DNA of 32,490 nt from Deltaproteobacteria bacterium (GCA_021157555.1 JAGGWL010000308.1:1-32490), one strand, 5' to 3'; counted from the first letter of the stretch, positions 1 to 7,984 are shown. Numbers and translations: made by a program. Notes: generated from the sequence alone by a model not told the origin.

Positions 1-114
1 GAATCCATTTCTGCCCCTGTATCATTTTTGGCGGATATGGAATCCGCCCCTGCCTTGAGTGAATGTCAATTTTTTGACTGAATCTTATAAGGCTTAAGAT
101 ATTCGTAACCGTTC

Positions 115-141
115 ACGGTTATCAGTTTACGGTTAACAGTT
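115..141. repeat. Short imperfect tandem repeat
   Basis: Two 13-nt units, ACGGTTATCAGTT at 115 and ACGGTTAACAGTT at 129, repeat with a 14-nt period and one mismatch. The first unit is also the right arm of a small palindrome (AACCGT-TC-ACGGTT, 107-120). The sequence is low-complexity and no function is visible. Confidence 0.6.
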
Positions 142-306
142 GAAAAAGATATCGAAATTAAAAGGAAAAAAGGTCTCTGGAACCGGGATATTGACTTGGC
201 ATAGAAACGTGGACGATCATTCCTATAGGGAGGAATAATAAAGCTTGATTTATTCCGTTTCAAAGGCATAATATGCCCGTATCAATTCCGTTAGAGAAAG
301 GTTGTT

Positions 307-417
307 ATGGAAAAAAACGAAATAATACGGCTTATTACTGAATGGCAAAACCGTATATTACGGATAGAAGGTATCCTGATTATAACGGATTTGGGAGAGG
401 CTATGATTTTAATTTGA
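307..417 (+). pseudogene. Truncated ORF, start of an unidentified (possibly AAA ATPase) gene
   Basis: An ATG at 307 lies five bases after a good ribosome-binding site (AAAGG at 297-301) and opens a 36-codon frame. The first 23 residues (MEKNEIIRLITEWQNRI and six more) look like an ordinary charged amphipathic N-terminus. They remind me of the starts of DUF4143-type AAA ATPases, but this is a weak impression. The left arm of a 20-bp inverted repeat begins exactly at codon 24, and the frame stops 13 codons later. The simplest reading is a gene cut off by a small inverted-repeat element or by a deletion. The 3' part was not found nearby. Confidence 0.4.
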
Positions 418-549
418 TGAAAGCCCTGAAATCATAGGCTGTTTGTATTTGAACTTGAGGACTTATCCATTCAGATGTATCAAATCCTCATTTGCCAAGT
501 CAATGATTTCAGCGAGTTATGTCCTGACCCCCAAATCCGTTATAATCAG
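376..549. repeat. MITE-like element with 20-bp perfect terminal inverted repeats
   Basis: CTGATTATAACGGATTTGGG at 376-395 is repeated in perfect inverted orientation at 530-549, with 134 nt between. Inside are two further complementary pairs: 401-409 (CTATGATTT) with 429-437, and 426-434 (CTGAAATCA) with 504-512. The span is non-coding, and the size and termini fit a miniature inverted-repeat element. No target-site duplication is obvious, so a large foldback structure left by rearrangement remains possible. Confidence 0.55.
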
Positions 550-583
550 AAATTATTAATGTGTTTGTTAATTTTTTAACGGC

Positions 584-664
584 GTCCTTCCAGGACTAAT
601 TGCCTTGAATATAATTTTACCGGTGGTTAAAACCACCGGCTATATGACCTAATCCCTTCGGGAT
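584..664. repeat. REP-like unit: three consecutive hairpins
   Basis: Three perfect short hairpins follow one another: GTCCT-TCC-AGGAC (584-596), CCGGTGGTT-AA-AACCACCGG (620-639) and ATCCC-TTC-GGGAT (652-664). From memory, this arrangement of a long GC-rich palindrome flanked by two small triloop hairpins is typical of repetitive extragenic palindromes mobilised by REP-associated tyrosine transposases (RAYT). No transposase gene lies in the window. A plain terminator is unlikely because no T-run follows any hairpin closely. Confidence 0.6.
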
Positions 665-689
665 AATATGAGATCAATTTCATCGCTGA

Positions 690-803
690 TCAAAACAAGG
701 TAAAAAATATCCCTTTTTTTAAAAAATACAACTGCTCAATGCCGGCTTCAAGATACCCGAGCCACATATCACCATCTTGCCAATACGTATATTTTAGTAA
801 CAT
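690..803 (-). pseudogene. HicB-type antitoxin remnant (N-terminal fragment)
   Basis: On the minus strand an ATG at 803 opens a 37-codon frame whose first 19 residues read MLLKYTYWQDGDMWLGYLE. This matches, from memory, the conserved start of a HicB-family antitoxin group (YWQDG-x-x-W/Y-x-GYL followed by a P-D-Y-x-T-Q-G segment). After residue 19 the similarity ends and the frame runs into low-complexity sequence (FLKKGIFF) before a TGA at 690-692. The rest of the antitoxin and the HicA toxin are missing, so this looks like a deletion relic. It lies just downstream of the hrpA stop in the same orientation. Confidence 0.55.
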
Positions 804-828
804 TATAAACTTATTCTTTCCTCGTTCC

Positions 829-3800
829 TCATATCATCCGTTCTATCTTCTTGAGCAAAGTATCAAGTCTTTTTTGGGAGACAGGTACAACAGTTTTAAG
901 TTCCTGGGCAAATACGGATACTTTGTATTCTTCGATCATCCAGAAAAAATTTTCAACTTCGCTGCGTTTTTCTTTTGTTGTACATGGTGACAAATTTTCC
1001 AGCAAGCTGTTCAGCTTGTCAGTATATCCAGTGACCAGAGATGCCCTGGCTCTGTCTTTATTAATGTCGATAAACGCCCTTTGGCTGCGAAGGGAAATTG
1101 CTTTTAAATATCTGACAAGGTGGGACAGACGTTCCGTATTATATAATTCCATAAAATTATTTGGTACAAGCCTTTTTACTTCACTTGATAATCCATTTAA
1201 AAACAACAGGTTCTTTTCATTAAATCTTTGTATTTTTTCAAAATCTGCTATCTGTAATAGTGTATCATGATAAGCAGAGATTACGGGAATACTTGTTTTA
1301 AGCAGTTCGTCACCTTTTTTTAATATAAGCGGACTGACGGATTCTGCATAAGAATAGAATTCTTTTTTTGAACGAATATTTTTGTTGAACAAACTGGTGA
1401 TGGCGCTTTGATAAAATCTATTGCCAAGACTGGAGGCGCTTCCAAAATGTGAGGAGGCTTTTTGCAGATTTACAGGAATTTTCATTCTTTTTTTTAAAAA
1501 TTTTAGATCTTTGGAAAATAGTATAGAAAATAAAGCAATAATCCCTTTTTTATGAGATTGAAGCGCAGTTTCAGGATTGTTGAAAATACGGAGATTAACT
1601 TTGTTTTCCATGCTTTCAAGAGCGGGATAGACCGCCCAATTTCCCATATTTTTATTATTTAGGGGAATAGATTCGGGAAGATCCGGAAAATTCCATTCTA
1701 TTATGCTGCTTCGCTCCCAATTTTTTCTTATTGATCTCAATTCTTTTGATTCGCGAATGTCAATTTGGGGAGAGGCCGTGCCGTATAAAACGGCTTTATC
1801 ACGGCTGGATCTGATTTCCTTTCCCTTTTCATTTGTGATCGAAATAACAGCTTTAAGATGATCCGGCAGTCCGGCATCCGGCCAGGCCGAAGCAGGTATA
1901 TTTATCTTGAAGCGTTTATCAATCAATGTTCCCAGAGAGGAAAAAAGGGACGAGGGATTTGATTCCTGGCCATGGGGCATTTCCTTGATAAGAATATCTA
2001 CTGTATCTGCTATTGGGACCAGCTTTTTTCTGTATTTTTTGGGCAGCCCTTTAATTAATGCGGCAATTTTTTCTTTAAAAAGACCCGGTACCAGCCAGTC
2101 AATACTTTCGGAAGGTATGGATGAAGCCAGGGCTGCGGGCACCTTAATTGTTACTCCATCATTCGGTTTACCTATGTTAAAATTATAAGCGCATCGAAAT
2201 TTGATATTGCCTAAAGAAATTTTATCCGGAAAAAGCTCCAGTTCTTCAGTATCCGGATTATACTTTAAAAGATCCTGTGTTTCCATTCGCAAAAACCGGT
2301 CTGTCCCTTTTTTTTTGATGCATGCTTCAAGTGCCCTGATGTTGTAAATCTCCGGCAGTCGGTTCATGTAAAAATCGGCCATCTCCTCCTCGCTGACAAG
2401 GATATCCCGCCTCCTGAACCTGTTTTCCATATCAGCAATTTTTTCAATAAGTTCCTGATTGTGCTGCATGAATGATAATATTTTTTTAACATCACCCTGC
2501 ACAAGGGCGCTGTTAACAAAAATTTTAAATGCTTCAGCAGGATCAATTCTTCCGTAGGAAACCGGCCTTTGCGTAATAATTATCAGGCCGAACAGGCTGA
2601 CCTGCTCAAACGCCACCACTTCTCCGCGGTTACGTTCCCAATGAGGCTGATTATAAGTGTATTTGCATTGTTTTTTGCCTGCATTTTCAATCCATGCATT
2701 ATCAATTGCAGCAACGCATCTTGCATATGGACGGGTTGTTTCAATCAGTTCAAAAGCAACGAGCCATTTCCCGGCTTTATTAAAAAGTCCCGAACCAGGA
2801 AAAAGCATCACCTCGCTGCCTTTGGCAGCCTTGTAAAAATTTTTCTCTTTTTTTAAAGCAATATTGCTCAGGAATCCGCTTAAAATTGATTTATGGATTG
2901 CCTCATAAAGTGGGTGCCTGTCATCATCAGTCTGCCTGGATTTGCTTTGTGAAAATTCCACTTTTTTTTGAAAATTATTTTTATCTTCCTTGATAATATT
3001 ACTAAGCTGTGAATGAATATCGACCCATTCTCGCATTCGTTTATAGGAAAGAAAATATTCCCGGCAAAATTTTTTCATCCTGTTGCCGGTTTTCACCTTT
3101 TGCCAGGTCTTATTATAGGTATTCCAGATATTAAGCAGGGTGATAAAATCGGACAAAGGATCTACAAATTCTTTATGCTTTTGATCCGCCGCCGCGGCTT
3201 TCTCAGGCGGACGTTCCCGCGGATCACGAATGCTCATGGCAGAAGCTATAATCGCCATCTCCTGTATACAGCCATATTTCCCGGCTTCAATCAATATTCT
3301 GGCAAGACGCGGATCAACAGGCATATTTGCCATTAATCTTCCGTATTTTGTTAATTTAAAACGCCTGCGCCTGGCGGGAGCCTTTGCTTTTTGCAAAACC
3401 TGCAATGAAGAAATTGCGCCAATTTCGATCAGCAGGTTAAAGCCGTCCTTGATATTCTTCGGCTCCGGAGGATCTATAAAAGGAAAATCTTCAATATTTC
3501 CCAAATTAAGAGCCAGCATCTTTAGGATGACTTCCGCAAGATTTGCCCTTAAAATCTCGGGGGGCGTATAAAGACGGCGTGAATTAAAATCTTCTTCAGG
3601 AAAAAGACGGATGCAGATACCGTTTTCTACCCGCCCGCATCTTCCTTTTCTTTGCTCAGCACTGCTTTGCGATACAGGTACAACCGGCAGTGAGGTTATT
3701 CTTGAACCTGGCATATAATGCGATATGCGGGCCAGGCCTGTATCAATAACATATTTAACCCCTGGGATTGTAATGGATGTTTCAGCTATGTTGGTTGCAA

Positions 3801-4692
3801 TAATTATTTTTCTGCCCGAACAGCGGGCAAAGATTTTTTTTTGTTCCGATGCAGATATCCTTGCGTATAATGGCAGGACGAAAATTCCTTTATATTTACG
3901 TCCCTCAATTAAAGTGCGTGTTTCATGTATATCCCGTTCGGTTGGCATAAAAATCAGGATGTCTCCAAAAGGACTGCCACTTTGCAGTTCGTCAACGGCC
4001 TGCGCTGCCATCTCGACATGGGTGAGCTCATCATTCAATTCATGCTTTCCGGCAAAATAACGCGTTTCAACCGGATAGACCCGGCCGGATACTTCAATCA
4101 CAGGAGCGTTGTCAAAGGCTTTGGAAAATTTCTCTGTATCTATTGTGGCTGAAGTTATAATCAGCTTCAGATCTTTTCTTTTTTTTGATAAAGTTTTTAA
4201 TATGCCGAGCACAAAGTCGATATTCAGGCTTCTTTCATGTGCCTCATCGACTATTAAGGTGTCATACATATTTAAAAAAGGATCATTCCTGGTTTCTGCC
4301 AGAAGAATTCCGTCTGTCATTATTTTTATAAACGAATTTTTGCTGGTCTTATCCTTAAATCTGATTTTATAACCAACAGAACCGCCCACAGCCGTTTCAC
4401 CCAGTTCCTCTGCAATTCGGGCTGCAACAGTTATAGCGGCTATCCTTCTTGGCTGGGTGCAGCCAATAAGGCCATTGATGCCGCGGTCGGCGGCAAGGCA
4501 GAATTGCGGGATCTGAGTGGTCTTGCCGGAACCTGTCTCACCTGCAATAATAACTACTCTGTTATTCCTGATGGTCTCTATAATTTCATCTTTTTTTAAA
4601 AAAACAGGCAGGGAGCGGTTGAATAAAGGTTTGGGAATGTTATTTTGGCGCCATTTGTTTTGTTTTTTGAAATACTGAGCAAAATTTAGCAT
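829..4692 (-). CDS. hrpA: ATP-dependent RNA helicase HrpA (DEAH-box)
   Basis: A 1287-residue DEAH-box helicase, close to the usual length of about 1300. Walker A GETGSGKT is at residues 51-58, DEAH at 149-152, SAT at 181-183, and further on are the NIAETSI motif and the Q-x-x-GR-x-GR motif VI (QRKGRCGR). The helicase-associated domain and the long HrpA-specific C-terminal (DUF3418-type) region follow. In E. coli, HrpA is linked to mRNA handling and rescue of stalled or collided ribosomes. The N-terminus is a few dozen residues shorter than E. coli HrpA, with no in-frame upstream start. The ATG overlaps the stop of the upstream 53-codon gene (TAATG), and no good ribosome-binding site is seen, so translation is probably coupled. 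It is the last gene of a three-gene operon. Confidence 0.96.
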   Translation of the reverse strand: MLNFAQYFKKQNKWRQNNIPKPLFNRSLPVFLKKDEIIETIRNNRVVIIAGETGSGKTTQIPQFCLAADRGINGLIGCTQPRRIAAITVAARIAEELGETAVGGSVGYKIRFKDKTSKNSFIKIMTDGILLAETRNDPFLNMYDTLIVDEAHERSLNIDFVLGILKTLSKKRKDLKLIITSATIDTEKFSKAFDNAPVIEVSGRVYPVETRYFAGKHELNDELTHVEMAAQAVDELQSGSPFGDILIFMPTERDIHETRTLIEGRKYKGIFVLPLYARISASEQKKIFARCSGRKIIIATNIAETSITIPGVKYVIDTGLARISHYMPGSRITSLPVVPVSQSSAEQRKGRCGRVENGICIRLFPEEDFNSRRLYTPPEILRANLAEVILKMLALNLGNIEDFPFIDPPEPKNIKDGFNLLIEIGAISSLQVLQKAKAPARRRRFKLTKYGRLMANMPVDPRLARILIEAGKYGCIQEMAIIASAMSIRDPRERPPEKAAAADQKHKEFVDPLSDFITLLNIWNTYNKTWQKVKTGNRMKKFCREYFLSYKRMREWVDIHSQLSNIIKEDKNNFQKKVEFSQSKSRQTDDDRHPLYEAIHKSILSGFLSNIALKKEKNFYKAAKGSEVMLFPGSGLFNKAGKWLVAFELIETTRPYARCVAAIDNAWIENAGKKQCKYTYNQPHWERNRGEVVAFEQVSLFGLIIITQRPVSYGRIDPAEAFKIFVNSALVQGDVKKILSFMQHNQELIEKIADMENRFRRRDILVSEEEMADFYMNRLPEIYNIRALEACIKKKGTDRFLRMETQDLLKYNPDTEELELFPDKISLGNIKFRCAYNFNIGKPNDGVTIKVPAALASSIPSESIDWLVPGLFKEKIAALIKGLPKKYRKKLVPIADTVDILIKEMPHGQESNPSSLFSSLGTLIDKRFKINIPASAWPDAGLPDHLKAVISITNEKGKEIRSSRDKAVLYGTASPQIDIRESKELRSIRKNWERSSIIEWNFPDLPESIPLNNKNMGNWAVYPALESMENKVNLRIFNNPETALQSHKKGIIALFSILFSKDLKFLKKRMKIPVNLQKASSHFGSASSLGNRFYQSAITSLFNKNIRSKKEFYSYAESVSPLILKKGDELLKTSIPVISAYHDTLLQIADFEKIQRFNEKNLLFLNGLSSEVKRLVPNNFMELYNTERLSHLVRYLKAISLRSQRAFIDINKDRARASLVTGYTDKLNSLLENLSPCTTKEKRSEVENFFWMIEEYKVSVFAQELKTVVPVSQKRLDTLLKKIERMI

Positions 4693-4853
4693 TAAAATAA
4701 TTTAGGCTGTATATATTCCTGATATGCCGCACATTTATTTTTTTGTTTACATTTTCTGCAAACGTCCACATGCTTGCGCGGCCTTCCTTTTTTGGGACAG
4801 ATAATATAAACTTGAAGTTTATGCGGTTTTATTAATTTGTCAAGTTGTTCCAT
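4692..4853 (-). CDS. Small four-cysteine protein (53 aa), putative zinc-binding
   Basis: A 53-residue frame with ATG at 4853 and a good ribosome-binding site (GGAGAG, about 8 nt upstream). The protein is basic, with cysteines at 19, 32, 35 and 41. The core reads YIICPKKGRPRKHVDVC, then RKCKQKNKC, a C-x12-C-x2-C-x5-C pattern suggesting a small zinc ribbon or nucleic-acid-binding knuckle. It lies 17 nt downstream of the VWA-FHA gene, and its stop shares one base with the hrpA start (TAATG), so it is almost certainly translated between them. I do not recognise a named family. A role beside the helicase is inferred from position only. Confidence 0.8.
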   Translation of the reverse strand: MEQLDKLIKPHKLQVYIICPKKGRPRKHVDVCRKCKQKNKCAAYQEYIQPKLF

Positions 4854-4870
4854 AATGCTGCTCTCCAAAA

Positions 4871-6403
4871 TTATATATCATCCCTTTGTAGCATCACGGT
4901 TTCTCCATATGGCGCTTGATCGTGCAAAAGTAATCGGAATTCATAGTTTGCAAAATGAATTGTATCGCCACTTTTAAGTCTGGCAGGTGTATTTTCCTGA
5001 ATTTTTCTTTTGTTAAGACGGGTTCCATTGGTACTTCTGTGATCCTCAAGATAATAATAACCGTTTTTATATTCAATAGTGGCATGAAGACTCGAAATAA
5101 ACTCCTTGGGAATCACAATGTCGTTGCTTGAATCTCTGCCTATACTTACTGATTTTTTATTCAAAACAAGAGATACAGATTCCTTGGTGATGATATGATC
5201 CACATCTATAAGCTCTGCCTGAAAAACAGGGTGATATTCCGGTACGCCATCAACCTGTATTTTTTTTGAATCATCGGGTGCAATTTCTTTTTTCTGCCGT
5301 TTATATATTACTATTAAAATTGCCAATATAATAAAAAGTATTATAATTATATAATAATTAATTGGTATTATAGAAAATCGCTGCTTAAAGGATTTATCAG
5401 TCTCTCTTGCTTTCGTCAGAGATTTTTTATTTTCTGTCTTTATTATTGAATCTTTTTTTACGATTAATTCAGGTTTTGGCTCTACTTTTTCTTTTTTTGG
5501 TGTTATCTGTTTTTCTATCAAGGACGAATTATCAGGCTCAACCGCCTTATGCTTATTTGGCAAAGGCGATAATTGCTGTGTACCCAATTGCGCTTCTTTT
5601 ACTTTTACTTGAGGTTTGCTTATAATTTTATTTATTTTTTTAAATATATCAGGAATCTCTTCAGCGTTATAAGCCCTGAAATATTCCCCGTTTGTTCTTG
5701 ATGCAAGTATTTGAAGCATGCGAACGTCGGCCTTATCAGTAAATGCAATACCAAAAATTTTAATGCCTGATTCTTTACTCTCCTGCGTTAAATTATTCTT
5801 AAGCCATGCTTCTCCTTCAATATCCCGTTCCTTGCTGCCGGTGTCTATAATTCCATCGGTTAAAAGAATAAGCACTTTCTGCGCTTCTTTTCTCCCATGA
5901 ATTTTGAGTTCATAAATTGCTCTTTCCACACCTGCAGGAGTGTTTGTAAAAAGCCCTTTATAATTTATGTTGCGCAGACTTTTAAGAAATCTTGCAGCGG
6001 CTGCCTTGTTATTCATATTTGCAAGCTGTTCAACCACTCTTGCATCCTGGTCAAATATTACCATACCAAGACGGATTTCTTCACTTGTATTATTGAGCAA
6101 CTCAGTAACAACATCTCTCGTGATAAATTTGGGATCATTTTTTTTCATACTCCCGGAATTATCCAGAGCAACTATAATATCAATTTTCGGTCCGGTTGAG
6201 GAACTATCCAGATTAATTGGGTTATGATCAGGCTCTGCTTCGATCACAACAGGGGTTTCCGAATATTTCTTTAAAAGATTTGATTCAGTTTTTATTATCC
6301 GGTCAGTATCTTCGGAAACGCCATAAGAGTTTACTGCAAAAACAATTGTTGTGAAGAGAATAAGATAGCTCAAAATAGATTGCTTGATTTTTTTACTTTT
6401 CAT
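4871..6403 (-). CDS. VWA domain - transmembrane - FHA domain protein
   Basis: With the ATG at 6403 (AAAGG about 10 nt upstream) the product is 510 residues; an alternative upstream start at 6445 would place 14 residues ahead of the signal peptide and is disfavoured. Residues 1-28 form a Sec signal peptide. A von Willebrand A domain spans about 74-265, with MIDAS motif D-N-S-G-S (81-85), a Thr near 153-155 and the LLTDG aspartate (183). A Lys/Pro-rich linker (265-345) leads to a membrane helix (about 349-367). A cytoplasmic FHA domain (about 416-492) keeps GR (422-423), S-x-x-H (437-440) and NG (459-460). Predicted topology is periplasmic metal-ion adhesion domain outside and phosphothreonine reader inside. 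It is first in the operon with the 53-aa protein and hrpA. The ligand and kinase are unknown. Confidence 0.9.
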   Translation of the reverse strand: MKSKKIKQSILSYLILFTTIVFAVNSYGVSEDTDRIIKTESNLLKKYSETPVVIEAEPDHNPINLDSSSTGPKIDIIVALDNSGSMKKNDPKFITRDVVTELLNNTSEEIRLGMVIFDQDARVVEQLANMNNKAAAARFLKSLRNINYKGLFTNTPAGVERAIYELKIHGRKEAQKVLILLTDGIIDTGSKERDIEGEAWLKNNLTQESKESGIKIFGIAFTDKADVRMLQILASRTNGEYFRAYNAEEIPDIFKKINKIISKPQVKVKEAQLGTQQLSPLPNKHKAVEPDNSSLIEKQITPKKEKVEPKPELIVKKDSIIKTENKKSLTKARETDKSFKQRFSIIPINYYIIIILFIILAILIVIYKRQKKEIAPDDSKKIQVDGVPEYHPVFQAELIDVDHIITKESVSLVLNKKSVSIGRDSSNDIVIPKEFISSLHATIEYKNGYYYLEDHRSTNGTRLNKRKIQENTPARLKSGDTIHFANYEFRLLLHDQAPYGETVMLQRDDI

Positions 6404-6414
6404 GTTATATATAC

Positions 6415-6439
6415 CTTTAGGAACAGGGCACGAAATAAT
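6415..6439. repeat. Dispersed repeat, copy 1
   Basis: The segment starting CTTTAGGAACAGGGCACGAA matches, with one base inserted and two changed, the segment at 7961-7984 on the other side of the ATPase-OmpA gene. A third, more diverged copy is at 28998-29022 inside the S10 operon. Copy 1 overlaps the leader and probable ribosome-binding site of the VWA-FHA gene, read on the opposite strand. Confidence 0.5.
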
Positions 6440-6493
6440 ACACAAACACTCAAATGTCTAAACTTTTTTTAAAATAACAAATTTTAAATAATC

Positions 6494-7945
6494 ATGTACC
6501 TTGCATATTATAATTTAAATGTAAAGCCATTTCAGATAAGCCCGGATCCCAAATTCCTCTGGCTGGGAGAGACTCACAAAGAAGCCCTTGCCATTTTAAA
6601 GTATGGAATTTTTGACAACAGGGGTTTTTTACTTCTGGTTGGAGATGTGGGAACCGGCAAAACCACACTTATCAACGGATTGTTAGAAAGTTTGAGTGAA
6701 GATACTATTGTGGCAACGATAACCGATCCTGGACTGGATGTACTTGATTTTTATAATTTTCTTGCAGTTAGTTTTAAAATAAATAAAAAATTTACCACAA
6801 AAGGTGATTTTCTTGTTCATTTTATCCATTTCCTTCACAAGGTTTATGCTGCCAATAAAAAGGTGCTGTTAATAATTGACGAAGCACAAAGACTCTCGCA
6901 TGAAATGCTGGAAGAGATACGCTTATTGTCAAACATTGAAAAAAAAGATGAAAAACTTTTAAATATATTTTTGGTGGGACAGAATGAATTAAATGAAACC
7001 CTTGCTGAAACAAAAAACAGGGCATTATTGCAAAGAATAACCACAAAATATGATATAGGACCTTTAAAAAAAAGGGAAATTAAGGATTATATTCAATTTC
7101 GTTTAAACGTTGCAGGCACTCAACGCAAGCTTTTCAATAGAATGGCAATTCGTGAAATCATTTCATTCTCACAATGTTATCCCCGCCTTATTAATGTTAT
7201 TTGTGATCATGCTCTTTTAACCGGATTTATAAAAGAAAAAGACAAGATTGATGCATCAATTATTAAAGAGTGTGTAAAAGAACTCAGTCTTTCCAAGGTA
7301 AAAAAGAAAAAACGTAGGAGTCTTTTGGGGGTAAAGGATACATCAATAGCCGGAACAGAAAGAAACCCCGCCAGATTAAAACCAGCTTTTTTAATTCTAA
7401 TCATTCTCCTATTGTTTATCGGCGGATACAATTATTTTTCAAATAAAGATAAATCAAAAACAGATATTATAATTACTGATGTTACTAAAGGTGGCAAGGT
7501 AAAGCCCGGCCTTTCAGTAAAGAATAATGTCAATCTGAAACAAAATAAAACAAATACCCCTCTGTTTAAGGATAAAGATCCTGATAAAACATTACCAAAA
7601 CCATATGCTGAGGATAAATTGACAATCAATATCCTTCCAAATTCGGATGAATTGTCTTCCGAATCATACAAACTGCTTGATAGATTCGTTCAAAGGATCA
7701 AATTATATCCTGATGCTGCAATAACAATAAAAGGATATACAGACTCTTCAGGCAGTGTCGGTTACAATAAACTATTATCAAAATTCAGAGCCAATAATGT
7801 GAAGAGCTATTTGGCAGGCCAGGGCGTTGATTCTTCAAAAATCAAGAGTATGGGTATGGGCCCGGCAAACCCCATAGCTTCCAACACAACGCCTGCCGGA
7901 AAAGCAAAAAATCGCAGAATTATATTAGAGTTGATACATCCCTGA
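6494..7945 (+). CDS. ExeA/GspA-type AAA ATPase fused to an OmpA-like domain
   Basis: A 483-residue protein whose start MYLAYYNLNVKPFQISPDP is typical of ExeA/GspA-like ATPases. Walker A GDVGTGKT is at 50-57 and Walker B LLIIDE at 125-130, followed by a sensor-type segment (VGQNEL, 161-166). A Lys-rich stretch (266-275) precedes one membrane helix (about 297-315). A low-complexity linker leads to an OmpA-like peptidoglycan-binding domain (about 376-480) with GYTDSSG, a conserved Asp (417), an L-S-x-x-R-A segment (428-433) and the NRRI end. ExeA in type II secretion also joins an AAA ATPase to a periplasmic peptidoglycan-binding domain, but of another family. No gsp genes are nearby. It is transcribed divergently from the VWA-FHA operon across 90 nt. 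No strong ribosome-binding site is visible. Confidence 0.92.
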   Translation: MYLAYYNLNVKPFQISPDPKFLWLGETHKEALAILKYGIFDNRGFLLLVGDVGTGKTTLINGLLESLSEDTIVATITDPGLDVLDFYNFLAVSFKINKKFTTKGDFLVHFIHFLHKVYAANKKVLLIIDEAQRLSHEMLEEIRLLSNIEKKDEKLLNIFLVGQNELNETLAETKNRALLQRITTKYDIGPLKKREIKDYIQFRLNVAGTQRKLFNRMAIREIISFSQCYPRLINVICDHALLTGFIKEKDKIDASIIKECVKELSLSKVKKKKRRSLLGVKDTSIAGTERNPARLKPAFLILIILLLFIGGYNYFSNKDKSKTDIIITDVTKGGKVKPGLSVKNNVNLKQNKTNTPLFKDKDPDKTLPKPYAEDKLTINILPNSDELSSESYKLLDRFVQRIKLYPDAAITIKGYTDSSGSVGYNKLLSKFRANNVKSYLAGQGVDSSKIKSMGMGPANPIASNTTPAGKAKNRRIILELIHP

Positions 7946-7960
7946 AACTTTCTACAAAAG

Positions 7961-7984
7961 CTTTAGGAACGGGTACGAAATAAC
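7961..7984. repeat. Dispersed repeat, copy 2
   Basis: CTTTAGGAACGGGTACGAAA and the following TAAC match copy 1 (6415-6439) in direct orientation. Similarity to the third copy (from 28998) continues about 12 nt further (CTTC, then CTA and TGC-like). It lies in the 101-nt convergent gap between the ATPase-OmpA gene and cpoB, where no convincing terminator was seen. Confidence 0.5.

Larger units (their letters stand above)
1..828. other. Gene-poor region with decayed gene fragments and repeats
   Basis: No intact protein gene can be supported in these 828 bases. The region holds several separately listed items: a small inverted repeat (30-48, arms GGCGGAT/ATCCGCC), a degenerate tandem repeat (115-141), a 36-codon truncated ORF (307-417), a 20-bp inverted repeat (376-549), a run of three hairpins (584-664) and a HicB-like fragment (690-803). 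Their density suggests a decayed accessory segment next to the hrpA operon. The minus-strand ORF at 66-269 reads through the tandem repeat and has no family resemblance, so it is not called. Confidence 0.7.

Noticed and set aside
66-269. A 67-codon minus-strand open frame in the left gene-poor region
   Set aside because: It reads through a degenerate tandem repeat, has no recognisable family features and no good ribosome-binding site; treated as spurious.
739-1270. Plus-strand open frames over the 3' end of hrpA
   Set aside because: They are antisense to the conserved hrpA coding frame and to the HicB-like relic, and lack family features.
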